A stretch of DNA of 64,000 nucleotides from Pontederia crassipes (GCA_030549335.1 CM060198.1:42820353-42884352); one strand, 5' to 3'. Counted from the stretch's first letter, positions 42,491-54,805 are shown. Numbers and translations are program-made. Notes: generated by a model not told the origin, from the sequence alone.

Positions 42491-43583
42491 GTTGGTATTA
42501 TTTAAATGTAATTGCCATTTGAGTAAATGTTTTGCATTTTTTAATTATTCATTACATTACATATAAATAAGAAACTACTCCTTATTTGGATATAATTAAA
42601 ATATTTAAAAATAGATAAATAAGGAATAAAAAAACTAAATTTTATTTGAAGAAAAAAGTCATGATTTTATATATTTTTTCAATTTTTGACTTCATTTTAC
42701 CTAAATAAAACACACTTAAAATTTATTAAAACTCACTTTCCAACATTTTTATATTTCTCAAAATCATATTTTTATTCATTCGGCAAATTTTTGCCAACTT
42801 ATGTGATCTAACACTTTGAGTCATACCTCATGTCTTAACACATTTATGATATTAATTGTTTAATAAAATATTAATACATATGATATATGCGAATTAGATT
42901 TGAGATATTATAATAAACATTAGTCATCTACTTTCCTACACTTTCGCACCACATTTTATAATTTGAGTTTTTCTACACTATGCATATTGTTAAATTTGAT
43001 GTACTGGACAATTTTTCTTAAAACTTAAGTTACTAGAAAGAGACAACATCAATGCATTTATATTATTCACTCCCCTTAAGTGTGGGTTGTTGATAGTTTT
43101 GATCTAATCCAACTCATCACATGAATAATAAAAGAAAGAAAATACTTTTTTTAACAATAACTTCACGAGATTTGAACTCTTGACTTGAGTCTTTAATATC
43201 ATATTAAATTTAATGTGCCAAATAATTTTTCTATACTCATTAACACATATATATACAATATATAATTCTCCTGTTTAATAGAATTTTCTATCTTTCCTGT
43301 TTCGCCAAACTAAAGGAACCAATGCAACCGAAAATAAAAGTTAAGGATTAACACCTGAATCATGAAAAGCATAAGACAAGACAAGCCGCATCTACGTTTG
43401 ATTTTAATTTCGGAAGGCAACACTCGATGTGAGATGTGTAGTTTGTTGACCCTATACGAATTCACAACCAATCTTTTTTTCGCATATATTTCGTACAAGA
43501 AATGCAGTAATATATTACACACGATCGCCGAAAGGTACCATTCTGTCGCATGCAGTCGAGTAACGCCCACGTCGGCAATTATG
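42491..43583. other. Gene-free AT-rich DNA
   Basis: Long A+T stretches. Around 42830-43230 a segment with 'ccacttgtgtgggttg'-like wording ('cccttaagtgtgggttgttg') and 'gagatttgaactcttgact' looks like a dispersed repeat, ends not found. Confidence 0.45.
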
Positions 43584-44092
43584 AAAAAATTGTCAAATGT
43601 TATTCAACTTTGATATTTATTTAGCGATGTTTTTCAATTTTATTTTATAATACGAATGCTCTCCTTACTTACAACCGATGATCTCCTAGTCACGGAGCTG
43701 ATGTAACGCTAACTCTCTCCTCTCACATTGACATTACAATAACGTGGCAATATTAAAAAAATAAAAAAAATGCCACGTCACGTAGACGTGCGGCCCCCTT
43801 GCGTTCATCACCGATGAGAGCTCGCAGGGATCGACCTCCCATCTCTCCTCTGTGTGACGCGGCATTTTTTTGTCATTTATTTATTTTTTTATTATTCTCA
43901 CATCATTGCATGGAGAGGAGAGAGATATTATGTCAGCACTACATTAGCTCTGTGACCGGAAGACCGTCGATCGTAGGTAAGAAGAGCATCGGGTGAAATG
44001 AGTTAAGAGACGGAGGAAATTCGTATTAGTGAATTGAAGGATATCATTGAGTAAACGTCAAAATTAAAGAGTATTTGATGTAATTTTTTTCG
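43584..44092. mobile_element. Foldback element, second type, about 510 bp
   Basis: The right end 'gtatttgatgtaattttttt' is mirrored loosely by 'aaaaaattgtcaaatgttatt' on the left. 'acgaatgctctcc' on the left matches the complement of 'ggaggaaattcgt' on the right. The centre has 'ctctcctctcacat' against 'ggagaggagagag' and 'acgtggca' sites. The flanks 'gcaattatg' and 'acaattcatg' are similar. The right arm is homologous to 55412-55719. Confidence 0.55.
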
Positions 44093-44856
44093 ACAATTCA
44101 TGATTGTCTGCGTTACAATCAATTAACAAATCATTTAATTAATGTTACTGTTCTATTGTCTTTGTCTTTATATATTATATATCTCAATATATATGCGTTG
44201 AAATCCCTATGATAATATGACGTGTTAAATAAGATGAGTTATTGCTATCTTATGCTAACTTCAAAAGTTAAAAAAAGTAACTCATCTCTAGTTATATATA
44301 TCATATTGTTAATTAGAAATTTACTTTCTAATTTTTTTTGTGTATATATATAGAACTAGTCGTCCAACAGAAGCCGATATTTGAATAATATGAACCGAGG
44401 AATGCAATTGAGAGGTTGACTTCCATTGATGGTGCATATATCGGACGACCGACAGGATTAAGACGTAGAACTGTTGCCTGCTTCACGATGTGGAAATTGC
44501 TGGCGTAAGTACAATAAAACACATTATTAATGTGATCTATTTAAGATTTGAGACTAACGCAGAATCCACAATGGAAAGCGATCCATCGATATACACATTG
44601 ATTCCGCTAACAAATATTAGGAATATTATGTCGACTACATATATGTCGCTTTCTTGGGAGCCGATGGCCATGACATGCCATATCATCTTGGCCTGCCGAC
44701 CTCTCTTAGTTTGAGCAAGAAGCTGGTGGTCTATTAGTTTAGGACATGTTCTCTTGCTGTCTCTTTCAACACGATGCATTCTCTTCAATTCAAACTTTGA
44801 TTGCTAGTTTTGTCCATTCTTTTGGAGCTTTATTTAGTCTTTTGTGCGTTATTCAT
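44093..44856. other. Unrecognised stretch with short open frames on both strands
   Basis: Between 44370 and 44760 both strands stay open for 60-80 codons. One plus frame reads 'TSIDGAYIGRPTGLRRRTVA'. I do not recognise a family, and there is no start context or splice pattern to support a gene. Confidence 0.3.
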
Positions 44857-44858
44857 GA

Positions 44859-44891
<33 letters not shown>
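44857..44891. repeat. (GA)n microsatellite
   Basis: 'gagagagtgagagagagaga' continuing to 44891. Confidence 0.9.
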
Positions 44892-44895
<4 letters not shown>

Positions 44896-46221
44896 ATACC
44901 TAACACTAAATTATTTTTTATAGAAAGTTTAAAAGAGATCGAAAACCTTTTTATATAAGATTCTTACCGCTTTCTTATAAAAAAATCATCATAGATGATT
45001 AAGAATAAGAACGTGTGTATAATAGTGATTCTGGCTTGTTCAACTGGAAGCAATTTGCGTATAATCTAGTATGCATATTCTCGATTGTAAAGTAATTTAA
45101 TCAAAAAGTGAATGCTGCCAATGAGAAGCATCAAGTTAATTAGTCATGACGAGGATTATTTGATTATAAAAGAGGACAGACACCGTTGGTACCAAAAAAA
45201 GACATCGCTTGATTCCTTTCGTCATCGGCTAATTGTGGTGTGCGTGTAGTTAACGACATTAATTAAATTCATCCATGTTTGTATGCATTGTGTGTTTCTT
45301 TTAATTATCGTGTGCATACCTTTTGTCGTTCGTTCTCCTACTCCATGATTTTTCAATGATATGAGTTAAACAGTTTTTCTTATGATCGATTACGAAGAAA
45401 TTGGCATAAATAAAATAAGAGTATTATAGAACTACGTTATTTTTATACCGGGACTACACTTGGACAGACTGCACGTGGAGAGGTATCCGATGCACATGTG
45501 CGCTTGGGCGGAATGCACCGCACAGCATCGTGGTAGCCTTGAACAGCCACGGACAGCCTTCCACTCACGCCAAAAGATGCATCGCATGAAGGAGGACAAT
45601 CTCTTATAAAAACTTCTTTTATAATGCTTTTAAGTATGCAGTTATAGAAACTGTACGATGGGCATACATGCATGATGGGCCATGCAAGAGGAAAGCCCAA
45701 CAGATTCTGAAATTCATAGACTTCTACTGAGTTTTTAGGGTGATTGTTAGAGGTAATGTAAGTTTATTAGCCCTACGGTCATCAATTTTCATTTGTTAAA
45801 ATTGAGTTAACTTAGTTTTAATATATCTTTATAGCTTAAATTTTTTTCTTAGTATGTATTCGGCATAATAATTTATAAATTAGTAGAGAAATCTTATGTG
45901 TTAAGGAAAATAAAATAATAGACATTTTGAATTATTTTTAGTTTGTGGTTCTTTGTTTCGGTGATTTTTTTGTCTAAAAGTTATTGTATATTGTTTTTAT
46001 AAATGTTGAAAAAAACTAAAGTTTTATTACAACTCTGATTGGATTTTTAGGACTTTTTACTTTTACCGAACTCCGTAAGAACAATCGGATAAACTCAGAA
46101 AGCCTACCCAAAAAAATCATAACCTAGGAGATTAGGTATTAGATTAAATTGTAATTTAAAAAATCCGTACAAACTATAATTCGACGTGAAAAAGAAAATC
46201 AGAGAGCCGAGCGTGGATTTC
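44892..46221. other. Gene-free DNA
   Basis: No coding sequence with recognisable product. Around 45440-45700 a GC-richer piece with 'tgggcc' and 'agcccaa' sites is visible; these occur in plant promoters, but no gene is attached. Confidence 0.4.
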
Positions 46222-49200
46222 TGTAACGTTCTAAAATTCGATCTCACTGTATGACGAAATTTTCTTTCTAGTTTTTTTTTGTACAATTTTGACATTTCGT
46301 TGATTTCTTTCTAGTTTTTTGGTACAATTTTGACATATTCGTTGACTCAAATGATAAGGATGACACATAAGTAAAAATTTTTAAAATAAAATATTACAAT
46401 AATAAATTATAAAATGTGAGGGCTAATAAAATATGAGTACATCTCATTGTCCAAACATCCATAATAGGCATATAAATGTCCATGCCATAATACATACATC
46501 TATGGGTTCCACATACAACTCGATAGTATAAAAAAAGACTCAACATAACTCTAAGATAACTATGTGCACAAGCCATCCGACTGAAGTAGCCGCACACACT
46601 TCGAGTTGGACTCAGATAACTCATGTATCTTCGGTCACACCCGTTAGCATAAAATTAAGTGTGAATTCATAATAGGTGAGAAAATTCATAAGAATATGCA
46701 TGAAATAAATATAAGATGATTTCCATAAAAATAATGGGAAGTATCATAGGGAACAACGATAATTATGGCTCATTTCTACTTCATCTTATTTCATATCATC
46801 TTTCATTTTGAAATACATCATAATTCCATTACTTTTCAATAAATTCATGAATAATATTCATGTTTATAAGGAGATAATACTTTCATTCATCTTTATTTAT
46901 TCATTTTCTTTCATCTTATTCATGAGTGGAATAGCTCTCCACTTCTAGAGAGTATCATTGCAAACATGCAAGTACATGACTACCTAAATCAGGGGATTAA
47001 TGCCACGACATGTTCCCCATAAAGGAGGAGGATGACCTCACACAAGGTTGATAATATCCTCATATAAGATGGAGTGTATCACAAAAAGTTGATAAACCTC
47101 CATGAAGAGTGACTCATATAAAGCTGATAATCCCCCATCTAGGATAACCCTCATTTTTTATCTTTATTATCTATGAACCTCTAGATTATCATGAAATTTC
47201 ATAAAAAAGGATAATCAAGTGGTAAGAAAGCAATCAAATCATGGTTGTTAATTAGGGTCATGTTCATTCTCTTCCCATAAATCGAATGCCCAAAAGTTAA
47301 ATGGTCGCCAGCACTAATGTGTCCAACGATTGTCCGATAAAGGTTAGGACACCTTTTCTTGAACGTATGTCAAGGAGATCTGACGTCCATTTCATAAAAT
47401 TTGAGTGGTCGTCCGTTTGAGATTCGAACGTTTATTTTGAGTTCATATTTCAGTCATTCTAAGGTCGGGTGTGGGTCGGACTCCCGATAGGTCGAAGGCC
47501 ATCCAATATGACACAGTTCTGGAGGTCCGCAACTCGATCGATCGCCCGATCCATGATCTTGAGTGGGCCGAGATGGTTTCTCAATTGACCATTTTAGATC
47601 ATGTTCAGTCTCGACATTCCATATCAGACGCTCAATCCTTAAATCGATCATCTAATCTAGTAGTCATTACTATATTTATGTCTCGACATTTCTAGTTCAA
47701 ACGCCCGATCCTTAGACCGGTCATCCATTTTGGTGGTCACTATCTCATGTTCAATCGGTAGAATCGTAAAATCCTTAGATTTTCAATCAATTTTTCATCC
47801 AATCATAGATCTAAACATATATTAACACATTCCTATCAAATAGCATGGTTTCATAACTAAATTTTGGCAAGAAATGTCATTTTTCATCATGTATAATAGC
47901 AAAACAATTCACTAACAATCTTATTGTATTCGTGTGTCATAATAGGTCAAATTTGGATAATCATATCCTGACCTTTTTCTAAAGAAATTTTCAGATCTAA
48001 AGCATGTAAAAATCCACCTCTTGGCTACTTAAAACATGTCTTCATAATCCTATCAATCATCAAGTAAAAATATGACACATTGCTACTCTATATCATTCGA
48101 ACATCATCTTAAATAGAGAAAGACATATTGTAAAGCTTCATGAAATTGTAACACCCAAAATTTTTTTCCCCAAATTGCCAAGGACAATTTGATCATTCGG
48201 CTTTGTTAGCCTGTTCGCCATCATATAATCATAAAATAATATGATTTTCAATTAAATAAGCGGAAGAATAAAATCATTAAATAGGATAAAAGAATCCTTC
48301 AATTAAATGCGGAGGAACTTCATGAAACATCAAAAGTATGATTATAGAATTGAAAACCTCTAAATATTATCATTAATAGCAATTTAAAACATTTGAAATC
48401 TATAATCAAAACATCTCTTTAAAACTTAGTCAAAGAAACTTTAAAACAAATGACTCTTAACATCCCAGACCATTGTGTAATCTTATTTGTCATGAGTTGA
48501 GCCGTCATCATCCATAACTTTATGCATCTGCACGGATCCATGATACAGAGGTTTTCCCGAATAGAGTATGTAAAGGTCATGTAATGTTATGCCATGATCC
48601 TAAATACGATACTACATGAAATGCATCATCATCTTCATATGAAAAAAGTAAACATTATGCATGCCATGTTTTCATAACACAAGATTTACATGTCGTTCAT
48701 CAACATCAATATATCATCATGCATGTATAACAATAGCATAGAAACATATAGTCAAATCATCATACCAGAAGATATGGACATTCATAACAATCATTCATTC
48801 ATTTTCATAGGCATATAAGTGAAGTTCATTTACCTCAATTGTTGTCTCCATAATTTTCCTCAGGATTGTTTTATAACCCTTTGGATCTTCTTTCATTCTT
48901 CTTTTCTTTCATTATTATTTGATCCTTCGTGTGTCATCTTCATAATTCATCTTTATCACATAATAACATCTTGACTTTCATTTCATATCATAAGGCATAC
49001 TTAGGAACACACATCATAATAGTTAGGAATACACACACTTTATTATGAGAAACTTTGTTCCTTGGAAAGTACATACACAGATGCAGGACTTTACTTCTCA
49101 GACTTGGTCCTCTTGAAGTACACACATAAGTGTAGGACTTTACTTTCTATTTTTACTTCATTATTATCATCTTAACCTTCTTTCTTTGTCTTTGGATACT

Positions 49201-49299
49201 TAAACTTCACTTTCATTCTTACTTTATCTTATAACATCTTTGGTCTTAACATAATTGAAAGAATCATATCACGTCATCATAAGCCACATCCTTGAAACA

Positions 49300-49455
49300 C
49301 ACACATCATATTAGTGAGGGACTTTATTTCAAGGAGTACACACACTATAATAGTGAGGGACTTTGTTCCGAAGAATATGCACACTATAATAGTGAGGGAC
49401 TTTATTCCAAGAAATATGCACACTTTCTAGTGAGAGACTTTGTTCCTTTGAAAAA
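49300..49455 (-). repeat. Tandem array, unit about 42 bp, antisense
   Basis: Four units of 'tagtgagggactttattcc' with 'cacacactataa', the complement of the array in the LTRs at 17852 and 31688. The open frame here is a translation of the repeat. Confidence 0.7.
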
Positions 49456-50132
49456 TACATACACAAATGTAGGACTTTACTTCGCGGGCTTAGGTCCCCT
49501 TGAAGTACATACATAGGTATAGGACTTTGTTTCTCAACATTGATGAGTGAGACATTCTTCTTCAACTTTAAGTGCATTATGCTTTGCATTACATTAATCA
49601 TTCATATAAATCATTCTTCATATTTTAGTCTAATTACGACTGAACATACATTTCTTATATCTAGGTGTCATATACATTCATCAAGCATCAATCCATAGCA
49701 TAAATACTTTAAAAATAAATTAGAAATATCATATATTCAACATTTCTGTCAGTATGGCCATGACGGAGTGGTCACATCTGTGACCGTGTTGTGAAACGGC
49801 CCTGATTTGCTTCTAAGTGTTGGTCACGATCGTGCCCAGTAGTGTCATGGCCGTGCCCCTTAGGGTCACAATTGTGCCAATTAATGTCACGGCCGTGAGA
49901 TATGATTTTTGCCCAACTGTGAGTTCAATATAGCCTGACCGTATTTTTTCCTTTAAGGTCATATTTTTTACCCCCAGGTCGTATTAATCTCATACGAGAA
50001 AATACTGGCAGCCCATATTGAAGCCCTTTTGCCAATATTAAAACCCTCTAGCCCATATTGAGCTCGCGTTCTATATGTTTTTCAATGAAATTTTGGGAAA
50101 ATGCAATACCAAGCATCCTAAAGGGTCTAAGC

Positions 50133-50135
<3 letters not shown>

Positions 50136-50193
<58 letters not shown>
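50136..50193. repeat. (AT)n microsatellite, about 29 units
   Basis: A pure AT run inside the inner solo LTR. The LTR at 30243 has only a short 'tgatatatagatc' at the matching place (about 30720-30732), so the run expanded here. Confidence 0.9.
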
Positions 50194-50195
<2 letters not shown>

Positions 50196-50629
50196 ATAGG
50201 CATCAAAAGCGCATGAAAAATATATGAAATAATTCATTCTTTCAAATCTAGGGTTCATCCTAGATCCCACAATATGAACCTCTAACATATGAATTTAAGC
50301 ATGGTGATTCAAAAACATGAAACACATATCAAAATCTTTCACATCTAATGAGAGTAACCCTCAATCACAATCTATTATGAAGACAAGGTGTCCTCAAACT
50401 CTCAATCCATCACAATCAAATCAAACCATTAAGAGAGGAGAGAGGGGTTGGATCCCCTTTACATACCCATGATCTTGTTCTTCCTCAATGTCAATCGTCT
50501 TTCCTTTGACAATGTCCTCCTTCTCTTTGCCCACTTCTTCTTCCTTGTTCTTTTCCTTTTTCCTTCTCTTAGGTTGCAGCCGCCACGTGGGAGAAATAAG
50601 AAAAGAGAGGAGAGGGAGGATTTGGGGGT

Positions 50630-50636
50630 TTTTATA
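50630..50636 (-). promoter_or_regulatory. LTR TATA box, minus strand
   Basis: TTTTATA here is TATAAAA on the minus strand, in the same context as 16810 and 30319. Confidence 0.4.
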
Positions 50637-51281
50637 ATGTTTAGCCCAGGATTTTTTAGGATTTCCTTCAAATGATTTAAATACCCTTATTCAAAAATTG
50701 GGATTGTTGCAAAAATAGTAAGGCATGATTACTATCCATTTTAACATGGATCTTAAGCCTATAAAAGTCCTTAAGAACATGCAAATCTTTCAAGAACAAT
50801 CCCTATGACCCAATTCTCGAATAACACATCTTTTTAACAATTTTTTTATTGGATCGATGGATCAAGCTCTAGCCCCTTCCTCTTCTCTGTCATGTGTTTC
50901 CTGCACCCACATCACCTGCACATGCCTCTCCAAAGCTCTCTAGCTAAGCCAACAATGGAGTAAGACCAGAAAACAAAAGACCGGGGCAAGGAAAATAAGA
51001 AAGAGGAAAGTCATAAATGGATTTTTATGGTTATAATCCTATGGAGTTTCATGTCCTTTGAATTCCAGAGATCATGGATGAAAATCCAAAAGTTATGATG
51101 ATGTAATGAGGAGAGAAAATAAAGCATTGATCGTCTTTCTATCCATTGCACTTTCGGGCACTTGAAAGATTTTCAATTGTTCGGTGAAGCATCAATTAAA
51201 ATGTCAGTTTGTCGCGATATCGGACATCAGTTCCATGAATTGAGCGTCTGAAATCCGTAGTAAAATTTGTGGTGTGTTACA

Positions 51282-52145
51282 ACTTAACTTATAAATGTAC
51301 CGTTTCCTTATTATTACTACTGAGTTGTTGTATTTTCTTTCATTATTGACAAAAGAATTTTGTATGATTTAACTTTCGATGCTCCTTGTTGTTAAAGTTG
51401 TGAGTCTGAATTCTAAAGTATAAGCTACAACATTAATAATATTTGAGTTGAACTTATATTTTATCATATTTTTTGTTTATTTTTTAAAAAAGGATTAAAA
51501 ATATCAATTAAACAACTGATTTGCTAAAGGACAATATTTCTTAATTAGAGTTTTTAGCTAGAACTATTTTATAATTTTCAAAACATCATCCAATTTCATG
51601 CGACACCTTTAGTTCGTACACATTAGTTTTTGGTACGATACGTGGTGTAGCTGACCACCGTTTTGTCCTGTGTCGTATGACAAATTTAATTAGGCACTCT
51701 GCTAATAGGGATATAGGCTCTCCTTCCTCCTACTCTTATATACTTTTTTTTTAATTATTTTAAATCTACAATTATCAGTGACCAGGGAACAAAACTAAAG
51801 AACATGTATTTTTCACCCATAATCGGGATTCCAACCCAGAGAAACACTAGTCTCATTCCATCCGATGGATCAGGTCCCGGATGTTTTGATAAGATAGGAA
51901 AAAATAATGTCCTAATTATTACACTTATTTTAAAATATAATGATATTTAATAAACTTAATAATAAATCAAGTTTACGAGATCTAACGAGTTAGCATTATC
52001 AAATCAATTATTAAAAAAATTACCTTATGCTGTGTGAGTATAAATGTATATATATTTATATTTAATATTGTAGCAAAAGATAAATTCGCAAACCATTTAG
52101 CATCAGATACATCAAAATACTAATTAAATTAAGCTTAAACAACTA
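51282..52145. other. Gene-free AT-rich DNA
   Basis: No feature found; the last seven bases ACAACTA (52139-52145) are the left flank repeat of the next element. Confidence 0.45.
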
Positions 52146-52618
52146 AGGGTGAGCAAATCTGAATTTTGGATCAGGTCCTGGCTGTTCCAGTCCTAGCCTG
52201 GTTTGAGCTGGGATCAGGATATCGAACTAAGATAAACACTTAAAAATTTTCATTTGTCCTGATTCAATTCTAATTAATAAAAAATATTAAATATAATAGT
52301 AAAAAATATTTAATGCTATAAAATAAATATAAAAATTATTAATTAAAATCATATACAATAATATAATATAATGTATCTTTAATATATATAATAAAATATC
52401 ATTTTTAAAATAATAAAAATATAAAAATATAATATATAAAAATAATTTAATATATAATACCGAGTCAAAACACGATCTTGGTTTTTATAGTTAAGTCTTG
52501 ACCTTATCGAGTCTCAAAGAATGAGACCTATTACCTATCACATCAAAAAAATTTTGAAAATTTTGCTCCAGAGCGGACCAAGACGATCCGGTCATCCAGT
52601 CCGTACTCTCTCCTATAG
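52146..52618. mobile_element. hAT-like non-autonomous element, 473 bp
   Basis: The left end 'agggtgagcaaatc' and the complement of the right end 'ctataggagagagtacgg' are an imperfect inverted pair. 'GGGTGAGCA' is a common start of plant hAT-type elements. ACAACTA stands on both sides (52139-52145 and 52619-52625), close to an 8-bp duplication. The inside is AT-rich and non-coding. Confidence 0.5.
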
Positions 52619-52786
52619 ACAACTATGACCGGGTTAATGCTGTTACGATTGCGCCAAGGCACTAGGACTAGGTTGTGTGCTTCTCAATTGTGCTAAAGGT
52701 AGGAAGGGGTTTTGGTAAGTAATGCGGAAAATAGGTTAATAAATATCAATAAGTAGATTAGTCTTCAAAATGTACGAAAAGAGTTG

Positions 52787-54111
52787 GGGTAAATTATATG
52801 GATCGCCCCTCAACTTTAAATCAATATTTCAAGAGTCCTCCAACTTCAATTTGTAACTAAATTATCCCCGAACTTTAACTTTCTTGCACGCATCGTCCTC
52901 TTGACGGGTAATAGGGGATTTCCTTGTTACCTTGTTGACGTGGCATAATAAAACATAATATAAAAATAATAAATTAATTAAAAATTTAAAAAAGGACTCA
53001 CCGGAGGGAACAAGGGGGCATCGCCCCCATTCCCTCTCCTCTCCGATGCCGGAGAGGAGGGGAAGGGGCACCGCTCCCATTGCACGGGGGCCGAACCCCC
53101 CCCCCCTCCCCACCTTCTCCTTCGCTAACTGCAAGGGAGAAAAGGAGGGCGTTGACCCCTATGCGACCTTCGTCGGAGCGATATAGGGGGATGTCGGTGC
53201 CCTCTATGTGAGCTCGCCGACGTGCTGTGAGCTTGCACAGCGGGGGCCAATGCCCCCCTTCTCTCTCGCGCACGCCGGCGAGAGAGAAGGGGGACCGTCG
53301 GCCCTCCTTTGTCATGTCGGCAAAGGGGGACCGTCGGCCCCCCTTTTGTCGCATCGGCAAAGGGGGCCAAAGCCCCCCTTCTCTTCTTCAATCGCGTCGA
53401 CAAAGGAGCGCCGACGCCTCCCTTTTCTTCCTTCCAGGTTGCGAAGAAGAGCATCTCGTCGGCATGCGAGAGAGAAAGGGGGTCGATGCCCCCCTTGCGT
53501 GTTCGCTGACGTCCAAGCTCGTAGAGAGGGGTATCGGCCCCCCTCACGAGTCTTCCTTTGCCCGCGCCAGCGAGGAAGAAAAGGGGGACCGGCATCCCCT
53601 ATGCAAAGCTCGCTGGTGCGCAAAACTCGCAGAGGGGGCACCGGACCCCCTTATGAATCTTCCTCACGCGCACCGGTGATGTAAAAAAAGGGGGGCCGAC
53701 ACCCCTGTGCGAGCTCGTAGAGGGGGCACCAGCCCCTCTCATGTGTCTTCCTCACGCATGCCAGTGAGGAAGAAAAAAGGGGTCCGGCAACCCCTTGTAC
53801 GAGCTCGCTAGAGCCTCGAAGAGGGGGGTGCCAGCCCCCTCGCAAGCTCTCTAACACTGGTGAGCTCTAGGGGCGCCGTCCCCTGCCACTTTTTTTAATT
53901 TTTAATTAATTTTTAATTAATTTTATAATTTTTTATTATTTTTATTATGTCACATGAGCAATATAATAAAAAATTACTAGCTATTACCAGTTAGGAGAAC
54001 GAAGCGTGCAAGAAAATTAAAGTTCGAGGGCAATCTAGTTACAACTTAAAGTTGGGAGACTGAATTGTTATCGCACCCAAAGTTGATGGACGATTCGTGT
54101 AAGTTACATGT
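52787..54111. mobile_element. Foldback element with GC-rich satellite core, 1325 bp
   Basis: The arms 52787-52970 and 53900-54111 are inverted copies: 'ggatcgcccctcaacttta', 'caacttcaatttgtaacta', 'gaactttaactttcttgcac' and 'gttgacgtggcataataaaa' have mirrored partners on the right. AGAGTTG flanks both sides (52780-52786 and 54112-54118). The arms are homologous to the inner modules of 36721-37864, so both belong to one family. The core, 53000-53890, is a GC-rich degenerate tandem repeat. No transposase is encoded. Confidence 0.82.
53000..53890. repeat. GC-rich palindromic satellite core
   Basis: Units of about 30-95 bp pair G-runs with C-runs: 'gggggccgacacccc', 'gggggcaccggaccccc', 'agggggccaaagccccc'. 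Linkers such as 'cttcctcacgcgc' and 'gagctcg' recur. All six frames are nearly free of stops because of the composition. The long Pro/Gly/Arg-rich open frames (up to 158 codons, overlapping on both strands) are by-products of the repeat, not genes. Confidence 0.85.
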
Positions 54112-54264
54112 AGAGTTGTACCTTCTAATTCAATTTATTACTTTTTTGCAAGGATCTTGATCCGTGTATAATGATCTGTGAAAATTGCTTGTCCCAAGTC
54201 ATGACTAGCCGATCATTTTTTTAAAATGTAAACGCATTATTTATTAAAGTAAAGAGCCAAAGCA
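54112..54264. other. Spacer
   Basis: Short stretch after the foldback; nothing recognised. Confidence 0.4.
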
Positions 54265-54760
54265 TCCTATGATTCAAGGGGGATTTCCTTCACAAAAGGT
54301 GTCATCCGCTTGGAAATGACCAAAGTTTGCAAGATAGTTAGCTACCTGATTAGATTTTCTATAATAATGCTTTACATTCCAAGATAGAAATTGTGTTAAT
54401 ATTACAATGTGATCTGCTACAATGTACCTGATCCTCCATGGACAAGTTAGTCACTGATGATGTTGTTGTACTAAAATGTAGAGTCAATGTCAATGATGAT
54501 GTTGTTGTATCCCAATTGTCTTGCTCTCTTAACGTCAGCTAAGAGTCCCCATGCCTCTAACTCCAACACAGTTTCCATGAAGCGTCTAATGTCCCTTGGA
54601 CCAAGAAAACACCATGAGTAGGTCTCAGCACAAAGCCTGCTCCCTGCCCCTACTGCATATAGTCCTGAAAGGATCCATCTGAGTTGATCTTAATCGACTC
54701 TGTGGTGGATGTTCCCATCAAACCCAAGGAGACTAGGAGCCACAAGTAGTGTGGTATCTA
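54265..54760 (-). pseudogene. RNase H-like (RVT_3) remnant of a LINE-type reverse transcriptase gene
   Basis: Read on the minus strand from about 54700: 'KINSDGSF', then 'AGFVLRPTHGVFLVQGTLDA', 'LEAWGLLADVKRARQLGYNN', 'IIIDIDS', and near the end 'SNQVANYLANFGHF'. This order (DGSF, GxxRxxxGxxL, E-A-W-GLL, DS, N-V-A-D/N-LA) is that of the plant RVT_3 RNase H fold found at the C-terminus of non-LTR retrotransposon polyproteins. Stops and shifts (near 54600 and 54480) make it a pseudogene. The reverse transcriptase part is absent here. Confidence 0.7.
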
Positions 54761-54805
54761 AGCTTATTTGCCAGAAATTCTCTCCCAAGCTTTCGGAATG
54801 GTTGT

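Larger units (their letters stand above)
48147..50711 (-). mobile_element. Solo LTR (inner), Tekay-like, same family as the gag-only element
   Basis: On the minus strand it starts TGCAACAATCCC at 50711 and ends GGGTGTTACA at 48147, 2565 bp. It matches the LTRs at 16733/30243 along its length: the first 100 bp with the TATA box (50630-50636), 'gtatgtaaaggggatccaa', the CGTATT and CACGG(C/T)CGTGAC zone (49740-50060), the 42-bp array (49300-49455) and the end. The flanks GAAAT and AAAAT match at 4 of 5 bases. Confidence 0.82.
46222..51281 (-). mobile_element. Solo LTR (outer), interrupted by another solo LTR
   Basis: On the minus strand it starts TGTAACACACC at 51281 and ends AGAACGTTACA at 46222. 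Without the inner LTR it is about 2.5 kb. Content is Tekay-like in style (a CT-rich leader with 'ccacatcacctgcac', 'ggtcacacccgttagc'). The flanks ATTTC and ACTTA do not match, so the ends need checking. Confidence 0.5.

Noticed and set aside
53125-53684. Several overlapping long open frames (up to 158 codons) on both strands
   Set aside because: They lie in the GC-rich satellite core of a foldback element; all frames are open because of composition and repeat structure, and the proteins are low-complexity.
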